DNA of 64,000 nucleotides. It comes from Lunularia cruciata. Its lineage: Eukaryota > Streptophyta > Marchantiopsida > Lunulariales > Lunulariaceae. Both the position numbers and the translations under genes were made by a program. The stretch lies in NCBI GenBank assembly GCA_948567375.1, contig OX419761.1, positions 48,708,243-48,772,242 of the forward strand. Reading direction: 5' to 3'. Below are positions 45,660-56,879 of this stretch, one piece after another. The notes below the pieces were generated by a model. The model was not told the origin of the DNA. It was given only the letters and a program-made list of their open reading frames with translations, and searched no databases. The stretch's first letter is position 1; the number at the start of each line of letters is the position of its first letter.

Positions 45660-46840
45660 TGGGATGGATGGAATTTATGGACCACCAAATCCACTTCCGC
45701 CAAACCATTGGGACTTTCATGTCTAGTATTACCAAAGCATCATTTCACACAATTCATCACCTTGCACTTTGGGCAGGATTTTCTACATATGATCACTGTG
45801 TAAGAGGAACCCTTGATACTTCCAGTTGTAACTTATGGAGAACGGTGGACATGTTGTATCTATGTTTTAATCAACTAGATAAATTGAGGGTAGTGGAATA
45901 GAGTAGTAGCAATGGCGGAAATATTGGATGTTATCCTTGCAATGCAATAACAAATCGAGCATCTTACTCGATTGTTGGATAAACAAGACCAGCAACGACC
46001 AAAACAGAAAGACAGAGTGCCAATTTGAGATGGAGAAGATTGCATTTGATTTCCAAAACCCAAGGTGTTTGAAGGCAAGAATCTTCCAAGCACAGTGGAG
46101 AATTTTGTGTTTGATTGCAAATGTTACTTTGAAGCCACCAATCTTCAAGACGAGCAGAAACAAATTCTCTTGGCTTCTAGCCAATTGGATGGCGTGGTAA
46201 AACTTTGGTGGCGGTTCTGAATAGAAAAAGCTGAACAACAAATTGTTATACCAATTTTGACATAGGCAGAATTCAAAGATGCAATACTTGGTTGATTTCA
46301 AATTGTAAATGCCACCCAAGCTACACAAGATAAATTGGTGGAGTTGAGGCATATTGGCTTAGTGAGAAGCTACATCACACAATTTCAAAACATCATCATG
46401 CAAATTTTAGATATCCAAGAATGTGAAGTTCTGGATCGATTTGTGCAAGGATTGAAGTCACAAACCAAATTGGAGGTAACCATGCGAGAGCCACAAAATG
46501 TAGAAGAAGCCATGCAATTGGTTGAGCATTTAGATTCCTTGGTTGCGACAACCTGGTCTCAACCTCGATCTACACAAAGCCTACTAGTACACTACGCACG
46601 AGTGGAAAAACCGGTACAAATAGAGATTGATGCTATCCAACAAAGACCACTTGGCACAGTAGATAGAGAAAGATTATGACAAAATGGAGGTTGCTTTTAT
46701 TGTCGCCAAGTTGGACATTGCATTGTTGAATGTCCACTTAGGAATGGGCGACCTCAACAAGTTACCTAGATGGAGTTTGTAGAACAGAATGATCAAGGAA
46801 ACAAAGAATCCCAATATGAGATTTTGAGCCGCCTACTAGG
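45660..46840 (+). pseudogene. Chromovirus 1 gag
   Basis: Capsid domain text NFVFDCKCYFEATNLQDEQKQ-like near 46090-46160 (in shifted frame), then RSYITQFQNIIMQILDIQE (46370-46425) and VEEAMQLVEHLDSLVATT (46500-46550). The zinc knuckle CFYCRQVGHCIVEC follows near 46693-46735, a complete CCHC. An in-frame TGA just before the knuckle and other breaks near the N-terminus disable it. Confidence 0.8.
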
Positions 46841-46843
46841 AGC

Positions 46844-47980
46844 TTGATTAGTTCCAATGGGATTGAAGGCTCGACCTATGCAAGTTTGCTTCACTTGCAA
46901 GGTACAATATCTAATCGGGGTTGTAGGATTTTGGTTGATTTTGGAAGTTCAAAGAATTGCATGTCTATGCAAGTAGCAAAGGAATTGGATATTCCTATCA
47001 AGCCAATGTTTGGAAGTAGTTTGATGATGGCGGATGGTAGAAAGGGTTCTGCATTCCGCACCTCACATCCTGTTACCTTCAAGATTGGGAAGGAGTATTT
47101 GGAGTGTATGAGGTTTGTAGTGGCACTTCTACACTATGATATCATTCTAGGTCTACCTTGGCTTGATGTAATACTCCAAGGACAAGAGAAGAGAGAAAAC
47201 ACAGATTTCACACTCAAACATCTGATGCCCCAAGGGAGCACCTTCTTTATTATATAAACAAAGAGGATCTCCTCCAAGGAAGCTCCACCATAGGATTAGG
47301 GACACAGATAGGTGACATGTCAGCAAGCTCCACCCTTGGATTACTTACTTGGATGGGTGACCTGTCTGGTCTAGGTCCTATCTGGTTGGTCAAACGAGCT
47401 TTGACCGGAGGGAATCTTTTAGTGAATCTTCCTATAGGAATCTCAGAATCACATGAGTAAGGTACCGTTGGAAAGCTCTCGACAAGACAAACCGGGGAGG
47501 AAGGAAGGCCAACTTTTCCTTGGTTGGGGGGGGGAATCGGCACATTTTCGAGGCCTAATTCATCCGTTTAGGCCTCCAAAATTGCCTTCAAAGATTTCAG
47601 GCATATTTCGGTTCCTACTCTATTAGTAAAAGTCCCCTTTTGGTGATACCTCTTTCTGATCTGTTTAGTCCATCATGTGTAACATCCTTCCAGATGTTAC
47701 CAAACCAATTCTCACCTTTAAGTTGTATGTCTAGCAATTGGTTCTAAGGTTCTCAAGTCTATTTTGATTTCTGCTCTATTAGTAGAAGTACTCTTTTGGT
47801 GATACTTCTATCTGATCTATTTTGACCACCATGTATAACATCATTCTAGATGTTACTAAACCGAATTTCACATCTAGATCATATGGCTAACCCTTGGTAT
47901 TACACTTGAACGTCATAAGGTTCAATTCGATTGGACCCGATGACAAATTCAAGTACAACACCAAGGTAGAAATTTCTAAT
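46844..47980 (+). pseudogene. Chromovirus 1 protease, split by a solo LTR
   Basis: GCRILVDFGSSKNCMSMQVA (46920-46980) contains the active-site Asp in D-F-G-S. FKIGKEYLECMRFVVALLH and YDIILGLPWLDV (to 47166) are the following strands. The frame runs into an inserted solo LTR (47167-47904, duplicated target CTTGA). Across the insertion the sequence resumes as ERHKVQFDWTR-like text, matching the uninterrupted copy at 40905-40960. Confidence 0.8.
47167..47904 (-). repeat. Solo LTR, family TGTAATACC, copy 4, TSD CTTGA
   Basis: On the plus strand it starts TGTAATACTCC and ends GGTATTACA. It is flanked by CTTGA at 47162-47166 and 47905-47909. Removing it and one CTTGA joins protease exactly as in chromovirus 2. 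It carries both tandem units of the 158-bp repeat and a G run near 47526. Confidence 0.95.
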
Positions 47981-48027
47981 TAGGTTGTTTGGCACCTTTG
48001 AGTAAGAGGCCTAAGAATAGTCAGTCC

Positions 48028-48207
48028 CAAGATGGGAAGTTTGTCAAGAAGGTAGCCATAGAGCAAATTTGGAAGGGAGATGAATCCCAAGATGGGAAGT
48101 TTGCCAAGAAGGCAACCATGGAGCAAGCTTGGAAGAGAGATGAGTCCCTGGAAGGGAAGTTTGTTAATGAAGCGGCCATAGAGCAAGCTTTGGGTGAAGA
48201 TAAGTCT
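48028..48207 (+). repeat. Three tandem 60-bp coding repeats in the protease-RT linker
   Basis: Each unit encodes 20 residues, of the type QDGKFVKKVAIEQIWKGDES. Units lie at 48028-48087, 48088-48147 and 48148-48207. The first two are close copies and the third is more diverged. Chromovirus 2 has a single unit at about 41018-41077. The repeat keeps the reading frame. Confidence 0.9.
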
Positions 48208-49630
48208 ATTTTTGCGGTGTGGGTCAAGCTGAGTGCACAAGAACAATCTGAGGAGGGCCAAGAGCCTCATCAAGCAATGGTTGATTGGATAGTTCAGGAG
48301 TTTGCAAATGTGTTTCCAGATGATCTACCAAAGGGATTACCCTCCGATTGAGGTATGCCCTTCAAGATTGAGCTATTGCAAGGGAGTACTCTAGTGAGTA
48401 GACCAATCTATCGGCTCTCACCAAAGGAGTTGGAGGAGTTGCAAACAACACTTATAGAGTTGTTGGAGAAGGATTTCATATGACATAATACCTCTCCTTG
48501 GAGAGCACCGGTACTACTTGTTCCAAAGAAGGATGGAGGGCTTCTTTATTGTATTGATTACCGTGGACTCAATAAGCAAACCGTGAAGAATGCATATTCC
48601 TTGCCTCAGATTGATGACTTGCTTGATCAACTAAGTGGAGCATGTTACTTTTCCAAGCTAGATCTTTGTAGCGGCTATTGGCAAATTCCTATTGAAGGAG
48701 AGGACGTGCAAAAGACTGCCTTTTGCACAAGGTATGGACATTTTGAGTGGAGAGTTCTACCTTTCGGACTCACTAATGCTCCAATAGTCTTCATGGATCA
48801 GATGCATCGGGTATTGGAGGGACTATTGGATTGGTCCGTGGTGGTGTTCTTAGATGATATCCTAATCTATAGCAAGACAGAGGCAGAACACGTGAATCAT
48901 GTACAAGAAGTCCTAAGACAACTAAGACAGTGGAAATTTTACTACAAGAAGTCAAAGTGTGCTTTTTGGTAGAAGGAGGTTACCTTCTTGGGTCATAAGA
49001 TCTCATCAGAGGGGATCAAGATGGAAGAAGAGAATATCAAGGCCATTACTAATTGGCCTACCCCGAAGAATGCTACAAAAGTATGAGCATTCAATGGATT
49101 GGCCAGTTTTTATCGACGGTTCATCCATTATTATGCTCACGTGGCTGCACCATTGACTGACCTCTTGGGAAAGAACTTGAGCTTCTAGTGGACCACCAAG
49201 CATGAAGAAGCATTCCAGAAGTTAAAGCATATGGTGTCTTCAAGACCCATTCTTCAACCATATGATCCTCAACTACCTTGTGTGGTTAATTTTGATGCTT
49301 CTAGCTTTGCAATTGGAACTATATTGCAACAAGAATTTCCAGATGGACTACATCCTATTGCCTTTGTGTCTCGCCAACTAAATACAGTTGAAAGAAATTA
49401 CTCTGCTCGAGATCGGGAACAACTTGCAATGGTATATGCCACCAAGGTATGGAAGCATTATCTCTTGGGGAAACAAGTGATCATGCAAACTGATCACAAG
49501 CCATTGTTGCAGACCTTACACTTGGAGCACATGAAGAGTCGACATCATCGATAGGAAGAGCAAATCCAATTGTTTGACATCAAACTTGAGTACAAACCAA
49601 GTCGGTTCCATGTCATCCTTGATGCTCTAT
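48208..49630 (+). pseudogene. Chromovirus 1 reverse transcriptase and RNase H
   Basis: The RT core at 48583-48972 shows [36 protein letters not shown] and [11 protein letters not shown] with the catalytic LDD pair intact. A TAG at 48970 and another stop near 49085 interrupt the thumb region (VTFLGHKISSEGIKMEEENI). RNase H at 49231-49554 has VVNFDASSFAIGTILQQ, ARDREQLAMVYATKVWKHYL and QTDHKPLL, with Asp, Glu and Asp residues in place. These enzymes convert RNA to DNA in the particle. It is nearly intact but not translatable in one frame. Confidence 0.9.
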
Positions 49631-49644
49631 CATGACAACTTGAT

Positions 49645-50670
49645 TTGAAGACTCTTCCTCTTATCACGGCGGCAATTAAAACGGTGTCCATTGACCCTAA
49701 GGTCCATAATGACTTTCAATCATATCTACAACAAGATCCCTTCTTCCAAATGGTACACGGTCATCTGACAGCATGCAACAAGGAGTACAACACCTTCTCC
49801 TTAAAGGAAGGCCTTTTATTCCATGCCAACTAGATCTATGTTCCAGCCAAAGGTGATCTTCGACTTGTGCACCTTCAAGAAGCCCATGATTTACCAATAG
49901 TCGGTCACATGGGAGTGGAGAAGACGTTGGGCACCCTCCAACACCAATGGTGGTGGACCAACATGACACAAGATGTTCGAGACTTTGTCCGATCATGTGA
50001 GAGTTGCCAAAGTAACAAGGTCAACAACCAAAAGCCAAGTGTACTCCTTCAACCACTCGCCATTCCATCCATTCGTTGGGAGCATGTGAGCTTAGATCTC
50101 ATCACATCCTTGCCAAAGACAAAACAAGGACACATCGCAATTGTGGTGTTTGTGGATAAGCTTAGTGAGCAAATCCACTTGCACCAACCTATGATACCGT
50201 GGATGCTCCAACCTTAGCACAAATCTACTTTGACAATGTCTTCAAGCATCATAGGATGCCATGTGTACTTATCTCCGACCGTGATCCTCAATTTACCGGG
50301 AAGTTTTGGCAAGCACTCTTCTAGATACTCGGCACCAAGCTTGCTTTGTCCATGGCCTATCATCCTCAAATTGATAGACAAACTGAACGCGCAAATCATA
50401 CATTGGAGGATATGTTGCGGGCTTTTGTCAATGTCCACCATACTAACTGGTAGGAATGAATGTCTTGCAACTCTAGAATTTGCCTACAACAATTCCAAAC
50501 AACCAAGCACCGGATTTTCTCCCTTCTTTCTCAATTTTGGCCAAGATCCGCTTGTTCCAAATTCTCTTCTTGCTCCTCCTCCCTCTCAAGTTCCTCATAC
50601 TTCCACATTCTTGACCATTATATCCCAATCTCTCCAACAAGCCAACTCTTACCTCCTTGTTGCTTAGAAT
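49645..50670 (+). pseudogene. Chromovirus 1 integrase
   Basis: The His/Cys zinc finger is visible (VHLQEAHDLPIVGHMGVEKT, then CESCQSNK, 49870-50020). The core carries the first Asp in SLDLITSLP (about 50092), the second in LISDRDPQFT (about 50268-50297) and the Glu in RQTERANHTLE (about 50378-50410), so the D,D,E triad survives. A frameshift near 50180 and stops near 50322 and 50452 break it. FAYNNSKQPSTGFSPFFLNFG (two adjoining runs, 50480-50540) is the C-terminal part. Confidence 0.9.
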
Positions 50671-50733
50671 CACCAAAAACAATATGCGAACCACCATCGT
50701 CGTGATCTCACCTTTGAAGTTGGTGATAAAGTC

Positions 50734-51177
50734 ATGTTATCCTCTAGTAACCTCCCTCTCCCACTTGATACCCTAGTTCATAAACTTGCCCCTAATTGGA
50801 TAGGACCCTTTGATATCACCCACATTGTCTCTCCTGTTGCTTATCAACTTGCCTTGCCTTGTCACATGCGTATCCATCCTATCTTTCATGTTTCTAAGTT
50901 GAAACCCTTTGTTCCTAACCCCTCTTCCTTTTCCTCTTGAATCCAACCTCCCCTTCTTCCTGTCCCTATCAATGATCATGAGGAGTACAAAGTTGATTGT
51001 ATTCTTGCGAGTCACCATATTCAACAAGGCCATCGCCAATATACGCAATACAAGGTCCTTTGGAAAGGGTATCCCCTTCATGATGCCACATGGGAACCTC
51101 TTTCCCACCTCCAAAATGCACAGACTACCATCAAGGAATTTGAAGCTTCACCGGCAACAAGGACGTCACCAACTAGC
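50734..51177 (+). pseudogene. Chromovirus 1 integrase tail and chromodomain
   Basis: LAPNWIGPFDITHIVSPVAY and HPIFHVSKLKPFVPN form the GPY/F-type tail. After a TGA at 50938 the frame continues with DHEEYKVDCILASH and QYKVLWKGYPLHDATWEPLS (about 50965-51100), a chromodomain that in chromoviruses targets integration to silent chromatin. Confidence 0.9.
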
Positions 51178-51189
51178 AGCGGGGGAATA
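51178..51189 (+). other. Polypurine tract of chromovirus 1
   Basis: AGCGGGGGAATA immediately before the 3' LTR start, the primer for plus-strand DNA synthesis. The same tract is seen in element A as TATTCCCCCACC on the plus strand. Confidence 0.9.
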
Positions 51190-51609
51190 TGTAACAATAT
51201 GAAGTTTAGTGACAAAGTTAGTCAAGCTTACAAAGTAGAGAATAAGACAAAATAGCCTAAAATATTCTAGAAGCATCTAAGAAGCTTCTTGGGAAGCTTC
51301 CCAACTAGTTAACTTTCACCCTAAGCAGTTAGCTTCTAGAAGGAAGCTTCTAGAAGCTTCTAACTAGCTTAGCTTGCATGCCAAGTAGGTGGCTAATAGG
51401 AAGCTTCTTGAGAAGCTACCTGGTTAACTTGGCTTGCACTCCAAGAAAGCGGCTCAAGAAAGCTTCTTGAGAAGCTTCAAGGGTCTTGTATGCTACCTAT
51501 AAATACCAAAGCCAAAGCTCATGCTAGGCATTCGGAGTTTTCCCACCTTCAAGTGTCCCAATGTGAATTCCTATTCTCCTATTTCTCTCCTCGGCTTTGG
51601 TCTTTTACA
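51190..51609 (+). repeat. 3' LTR of chromovirus 1
   Basis: Starts TGTAACAATATG, ends TTTTACA, with TATAAATA at 51499-51506. It differs from the 5' LTR by substitutions and by one extra GAAGCTTC at 51343-51350. Confidence 0.95.
51343..51360 (+). promoter_or_regulatory. Four-unit heat-shock element in the 3' LTR
   Basis: GAAGCTTCTAGAAGCTTC is a perfect alternation nGAAn-nTTCn-nGAAn-nTTCn with 5-bp phasing, the consensus bound by plant heat-shock factor trimers. It is about 140 bp upstream of the LTR TATA box. Confidence 0.7.
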
Positions 51610-53280
51610 GGTGGCGGTATATTCAAGTTGTTTGAATTTTCCAAGATTGATTGCCTATCAAGCCAATGATGTTCCATGCCAATGGCATTTGGGATGGAAT
51701 TATTTGTTTATGAACTTTGACTTAAGGGTCGTCAACATTGAGACTCATGGTCACAAAGCTCACAAAGATAACAATCAAAATCATGAGTGTCTTGTACTCA
51801 TGATCCTTGGATGTGGAAGAGTCATGGTCTCTTCCTTGTATCATCTTCTCATTCTCCTTTGTGGTTACCTTCTAGGCCGATAATAAGTAGCACAATCTTG
51901 TTTTCCAACCTCAGCTTCCCTAACCTTCAATTAATCTACAACAAATGTACAAAAATGGAAATTAAAAAACATACTAATAGGATGAAGGTGGGTCACCATA
52001 ATAATTGAATAATTTTGCCAAGTTAATATATTTAACAAATAACTATGCAATCTAGGCAAACTAACCATACTCAAGTTGTAAATGAGTCATTTAGTAATTA
52101 TCAATGCTTACTATATTTTAAGTATTATTTCTCTTCTCTTCACAAGATTATCCTTTTCTATATTTTTTTATAATTTTTTTTGATAGCTGATGTAGATGTT
52201 CATATTATATAACTGTGAATTTATTATGCACTTTTTTTTTACAATGCAACGTCTAGAAACTAAATTTTATGTGGTACATAATAATAACAATACAGAGTTT
52301 TGATCAAAGGAAACTTGAAATTGAAAGAAAGAGAAAAATATATGAAAAGTTTGACCATAAATTGTTCTGTGAAATATAGAATTTGGTCATAGGAAACTTA
52401 AAATTGTAAAAAAGTGAAAAGAATATGAAAACCTTAATGATAAATTGTCCTATGAATTCAACCAGAGTTTTTCGCTGGACTGTGACATTCTATTCAGAAA
52501 TTGCTAGCGAAAAATGCCGTGTTTGATGAATATAATATTCATAAAAAGTGTCAAATTTTCACCGAGCTTTTTGCTTTCAATTAATGGTATTTTTAGCTAG
52601 TGAAATTTTTGGGTAATAACGAGACACGATAATGACTGGTCTTAAATATTTATTTATGTACTTTTACTTTCTTCCCTTTTAACTCTCATCATGTTTCCAT
52701 TATGAAGACCAGGTGATTCTTGGGTAGTATTCTTAATCTGTAGTTTTTTTCACTTGTTTCTACAAAGAATGGATTTTAAGAACAAATTGGAAATCGGATT
52801 GGAGATAAGATATTTCACCATATATCCGCTATAGTCACTTGTGGTCTATAATTAACGTCTTAATATTCGAATAGAAGTATTATTTAATGAATATAAAAAT
52901 CATTGTCGTCGATATAAAATACACTCGTTATGGATACAACAAGTCTTTGTCCTATCATTTTTCTACGATGAATAGCAACCAAAGCGCTTGTTAATGAATA
53001 AATTATAAGTTTCAGGATTAAAATATGTGTAAGTCTCTACCTAAATTAATTTCATTTTTCACCGATTATAAGAAATATTCTAGATATACGATATTTATCA
53101 CAAACATACATAAACATTCAAATTCAAGAATATAAACACATTACTCTTTTGCTAATGTGAAAACGATATCACACCAGCAAAATAATGACTTTGTCCCTTT
53201 TTCCTTTGTTGAATAAAACTTTCTTCGCCATAAGAGTTTAAACAATGAATTTATTTATAGTTGAATTTGTCATAAGAAGA
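51610..53280. other. AT-rich intergenic with a tandem duplication
   Basis: No gene recognised. A unit of about 80 bp (TTTGRTCAWAGGAAACTT, then GATAAATTGT) is duplicated at about 52297-52378 and 52379-52460, with substitutions. Confidence 0.5.
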
Positions 53281-54830
53281 TCTTTCTGGATACCCGGACC
53301 CTTAATCTGGGCACATCTGACACATCAGAATGAAGGGATTCATTCTGCAGTCTCCGCAAAATGAATCTTTGAAGGCTTTGGTTGTAAACATCCCAGTCTA
53401 TTACACCCAGTCGTCATGGGCACTGACCCGTCCCTTCCTTGGATCGAATAATGTACTTGCCGGCAATTCTCTATGAGGGGGAGTAAGTGGGGCACTTGCT
53501 CCCACTCATATAGAATTAAATTGCAGGCAAGTTGGGCCTGTTTTGCCACCTTTTTGCAGTCGTCAGTCCAGCAGGAGCACGAAACCATGACCAAAATATA
53601 TGTATATACTTTTTAATGACAAACGAGTCAGTCCAGTGGAGAGAAAGCGACACAAATAGGGAAACACGAAGGATGGGAAAATCCATCAAGCACTATATAA
53701 AGACAAACCTGATGTTAAACCGGAATGACATCGGGATGAGAAATCTTGGGCTAGGCCCCTAAGTCCTTGGAATAGATTCGAAGGAAACGAAAAGTACGTG
53801 TACGGTGCGGAGTCCTTGCGTGATGCAGTGCTGGCAGGAACCTCGTCAAATGCTCGTCCTCCGTGGAAACCTGGCGAATGCGGATCTGCCACCTTTGTGC
53901 CGCTCAGACCGTTCTGTCATGGGACCTTTTCGTAGTTAATGTCACCTGGAACTTGAACCTGGTCAGGGCGAACACAGAACGACCGTAGAGTAAACAGTTG
54001 TTTCTGTACTTGTCCACATCTTCAGATTTCGCAATGGGGAGGATGATGATGTTCCCAGTCGGACGACGAACCACCGGAGCTGGCAAGCGCAACGAGGTCG
54101 GTAAAAGTCCAAAGCATGTCACTTTATGCGTAAAAGTGACCTGCTTTGGCAGTAGTGCCGGCAGAAAGAACACTCGGTAACAGAGGCACTTGCACGGGCA
54201 TGAGAAAGAGCATTACTGAAGCCAATGTCTTGATGACGGGTCCTTCATGGCAGCCCAAGGATGGTTCTCCACTCCAAACAGCAGCACCTACGGTCTTTGA
54301 CTGTTTCAAATTGGAGAATCGACTACCAACTATTTTGTCATGTCATGTCATTCTATGACGATTAGACTTACTGTACGCCGGACGATAAGAGTAAGAAGAG
54401 AGTGGACCATAGCAGTAGAGTGGACAACGGGTAACCAAATTTATAAAGTAGAGTGGAGAATAGAAGTAGAGTGGCAATATGTAGATACCCATGAGTCCTT
54501 CGAACTAATAAGATGTAGATTGATGCCAGAACAGAGTACAGTGGTCCCCTTCGGGCACTCTTGCCTTCTTTCTCAGCCACTTCGTGAACGACTTCGGACC
54601 TTCTTACCTATTGGTGCTCGTGCCATATTGCTGGATCAGGCTTTCGTCGATTGTCCAAAATTCTCCATTAGACCTTCCCGTGGGAGTATGCAGTGGTGTC
54701 CCAGCCCTAGTCCCAGTGCGGCGGATCCTAATAGACCCACTAAGCGTCGTTTCCTTGTAGCTCAATTGACCTACATCTATAATTCAATCATCATATTACA
54801 GTCATATTTTAAAAGAATAATGAAGAGCTA
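53281..54830. other. More GC-balanced spacer; hairpin at 54109-54149
   Basis: Short open frames on both strands lack domains. CCAAAGCATGTCACTTT at 54109-54125 pairs with AAAGTGACCTGCTTTGG at 54133-54149 (one mismatch, 7-nt loop). A short motif TAGAGTGG recurs four times at about 54415-54475. Confidence 0.4.
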
Positions 54831-55889
54831 ATGAAGGAGATCCTCTATATCAACTCCAGATTTCTCCTCGGATGCCCTCATATACCACTCTACCAGCTAC
54901 CTACACAATCATGCCCAGATTGTACATGGGCGGGCATTGGTTTAGCACAGCAGAGAGTGCATGCCATATGCTTACAAATGAGGGCAGAAGCTACCACTCC
55001 ACCTCCTCCATAGGACCCCCTCCGCACACATGTCCTCTCTCTTCAAGCTCCATCAGACTCTTACATCGATTACACTTCCCAGATCCTATTGAAGCATTCT
55101 TACTCATATTTACCTAGATCCCATATGTATACTAGGATCCTTGTGCCACTTTCATAGCTTGTGTGCTCCACACTCTCCATCTTATTGTGAGCCATTTTAG
55201 TTGATGACCAGGAAAGAGATATATCTACATGGACTTTATTAGCATTCTTCCCATAGTGGACTTTTCCCTTACCAGCACACAGAGGTGCATCAAGACACCA
55301 TGAGACCTCCTCTAGGATCCAAAGGTTCTTGAGAGGAGATTGTTCAGCACTTAAGGATGAGGACACCATACAAACATATGCAACAGCTAGGAGGATAGCA
55401 GAGTCTCCACAATCTTGTGCCCCTCCCGTAGAGCATCATCATCTCCATTTCTCCTTGATGTTAGGCAAAGTAGTAGAGTATAGATATGCAGCCCAAGCAT
55501 TAACTCCCTCTTGGCCAACACCTTTCTCTTCAGATATTATATCTAAATTACATACCTCCATCCATCAATCCGAAGAGCTCCCCTCTTTCCTTCATGTCTA
55601 TCAGCTGGATGAGGAGCTTCTGCATTTGCTTTATTTCATTCTCCATGTTTCTCAACATGTGGGCCATCAGGACTAGTCTTTGAGCATACACATGATTGTC
55701 TTTCTCCAAACACTCTATATTTTAGTTTTCCTCTTCTCTTTGCTTTTTGTGAGTGTATTTCTTTGAGTTTAGTGCCCCCTAGAGTTACCTATCTTTTGGT
55801 GCATCGCTTCTCCTTGCTCTATCAAAGGAGACATATAGTGTTCATTCCATTGCTATCAAGGATTTCTTTCTTTGTTTAGTCTCCCATTC

Positions 55890-56500
55890 TATCTACCTAC
55901 AATTAGGCCACTCTTTTTCTTCTTTTTTGTCTCCACATCAATTTTTTGTGGCCACTCTTGATGGTTGCAAGACCATTATTGCTAGCATCAAAGTACCCTT
56001 GGATCTCTATCTTGATTGGGTGGTTTTTTAAGTGGATGTCTCTAATGCCTTCAATACCATTTCTTGTCTAGCTCTTTGCTCAATAGAGGATAAGATCTCC
56101 TCCTTGATTCCTTTTGTTTGCACTTTCTATGCCATAGAAAGCGCAGCCACCATACTATACAACCACCATACTACTACAAGAGATTTCATCCAATTTGCAT
56201 CTATTGAGAGTGTATGCTAAGGGATCCCCTTAGGAGACCTTTCTTTGCCATAGCTCACTACACAACTTTATGGGAGGTTTCAATTACCTTTCCATAATGT
56301 CTCTTTCAATCCTTCTTTGATGATAATATCCACATCTTAGGCCCAAGGATAGTAGGATCTTAGGATCACATTTGAGGATGTGGTACTTGCCATGACGACT
56401 TTCACATGCTAATTAAAGACCTTGGGTTTACAAGTCCAGACTTGTAAATGCAAGGGGTATAGAACCCACATGCAACTCTCTCCCCTTCAGATTTTCCACC
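55890..56500 (+). pseudogene. LINE 2 reverse transcriptase
   Basis: SPHQFFVATLDGCKTIIASI (about 55930-55995) and VDVSNAFNTISCLAL (about 56034-56075) correspond to fingers and block A. GIPLGDLS near 56222 is block B. FFDDNIHILGPR (about 56310-56345) is block C with the DD pair retained. LKTLGLQVQTCKCKG (about 56415-56460) follows. Stops and frame changes separate the motifs. Confidence 0.7.
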
Positions 56501-56879
56501 TTGATTCTAGTTCCAATCAGGAGGTGTGAGAGTGTTGGGATCCCCATTGGTAATAGATGACTATTGCAACACGTTCATCTTCAACGCACTAGTGCAGGCC
56601 ACAACCCATATTCACTTACTCCCTAGGTTGGAGAATGCATAGGTTGCCTACTCCATCTTAGCGCATAGTTATCTCCCTCAAGCCTCCTATCTAGCCTGCA
56701 CATACCCTCCTACAAAAGCACTTCTACCACACCTATGTATTTTTGACAGCACTATACATCACACTTCCACTCTCTTAAGGATATGTACACTCCTACAACT
56801 ATTGGAGGAGTGGTGTAAATTACAAATAACCCTATCCATAGCCATGGGAGGATGTGATCTCATTCTACATGTGATCATT

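Larger units (their letters stand above)
45225..51609 (+). mobile_element. Ty3/gypsy chromovirus 1, near full length
   Basis: LTRs at 45225-45641 and 51190-51609, primer site, gag, zinc knuckle, protease (split by a solo LTR), RT, RNase H, integrase, chromodomain and polypurine tract are all present in order. The LTRs differ at several percent of positions by eye. A handful of stops (for example near 46678, 48970, 49553, 49831, 50325) make it non-autonomous. The bases flanking the element, GTCTA before and GGTGG after, do not match, so no target duplication is seen. Confidence 0.95.

Noticed and set aside
45867..46352. 161-codon minus-strand frame in the gag region
   Set aside because: It is antisense to gag of chromovirus 1 with no independent domain.
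53904..54173. 89-codon minus-strand frame and overlapping plus frames in the GC-richer spacer
   Set aside because: No domain, no splice-site pattern and frames open on both strands at once; not enough to call a gene.
54340..54831. 163-codon plus-strand frame before LINE 2
   Set aside because: Part of it may be the LINE 2 N-terminal region, but no motif confirms this, and the first half is made of short AGAGTGG-type repeats.
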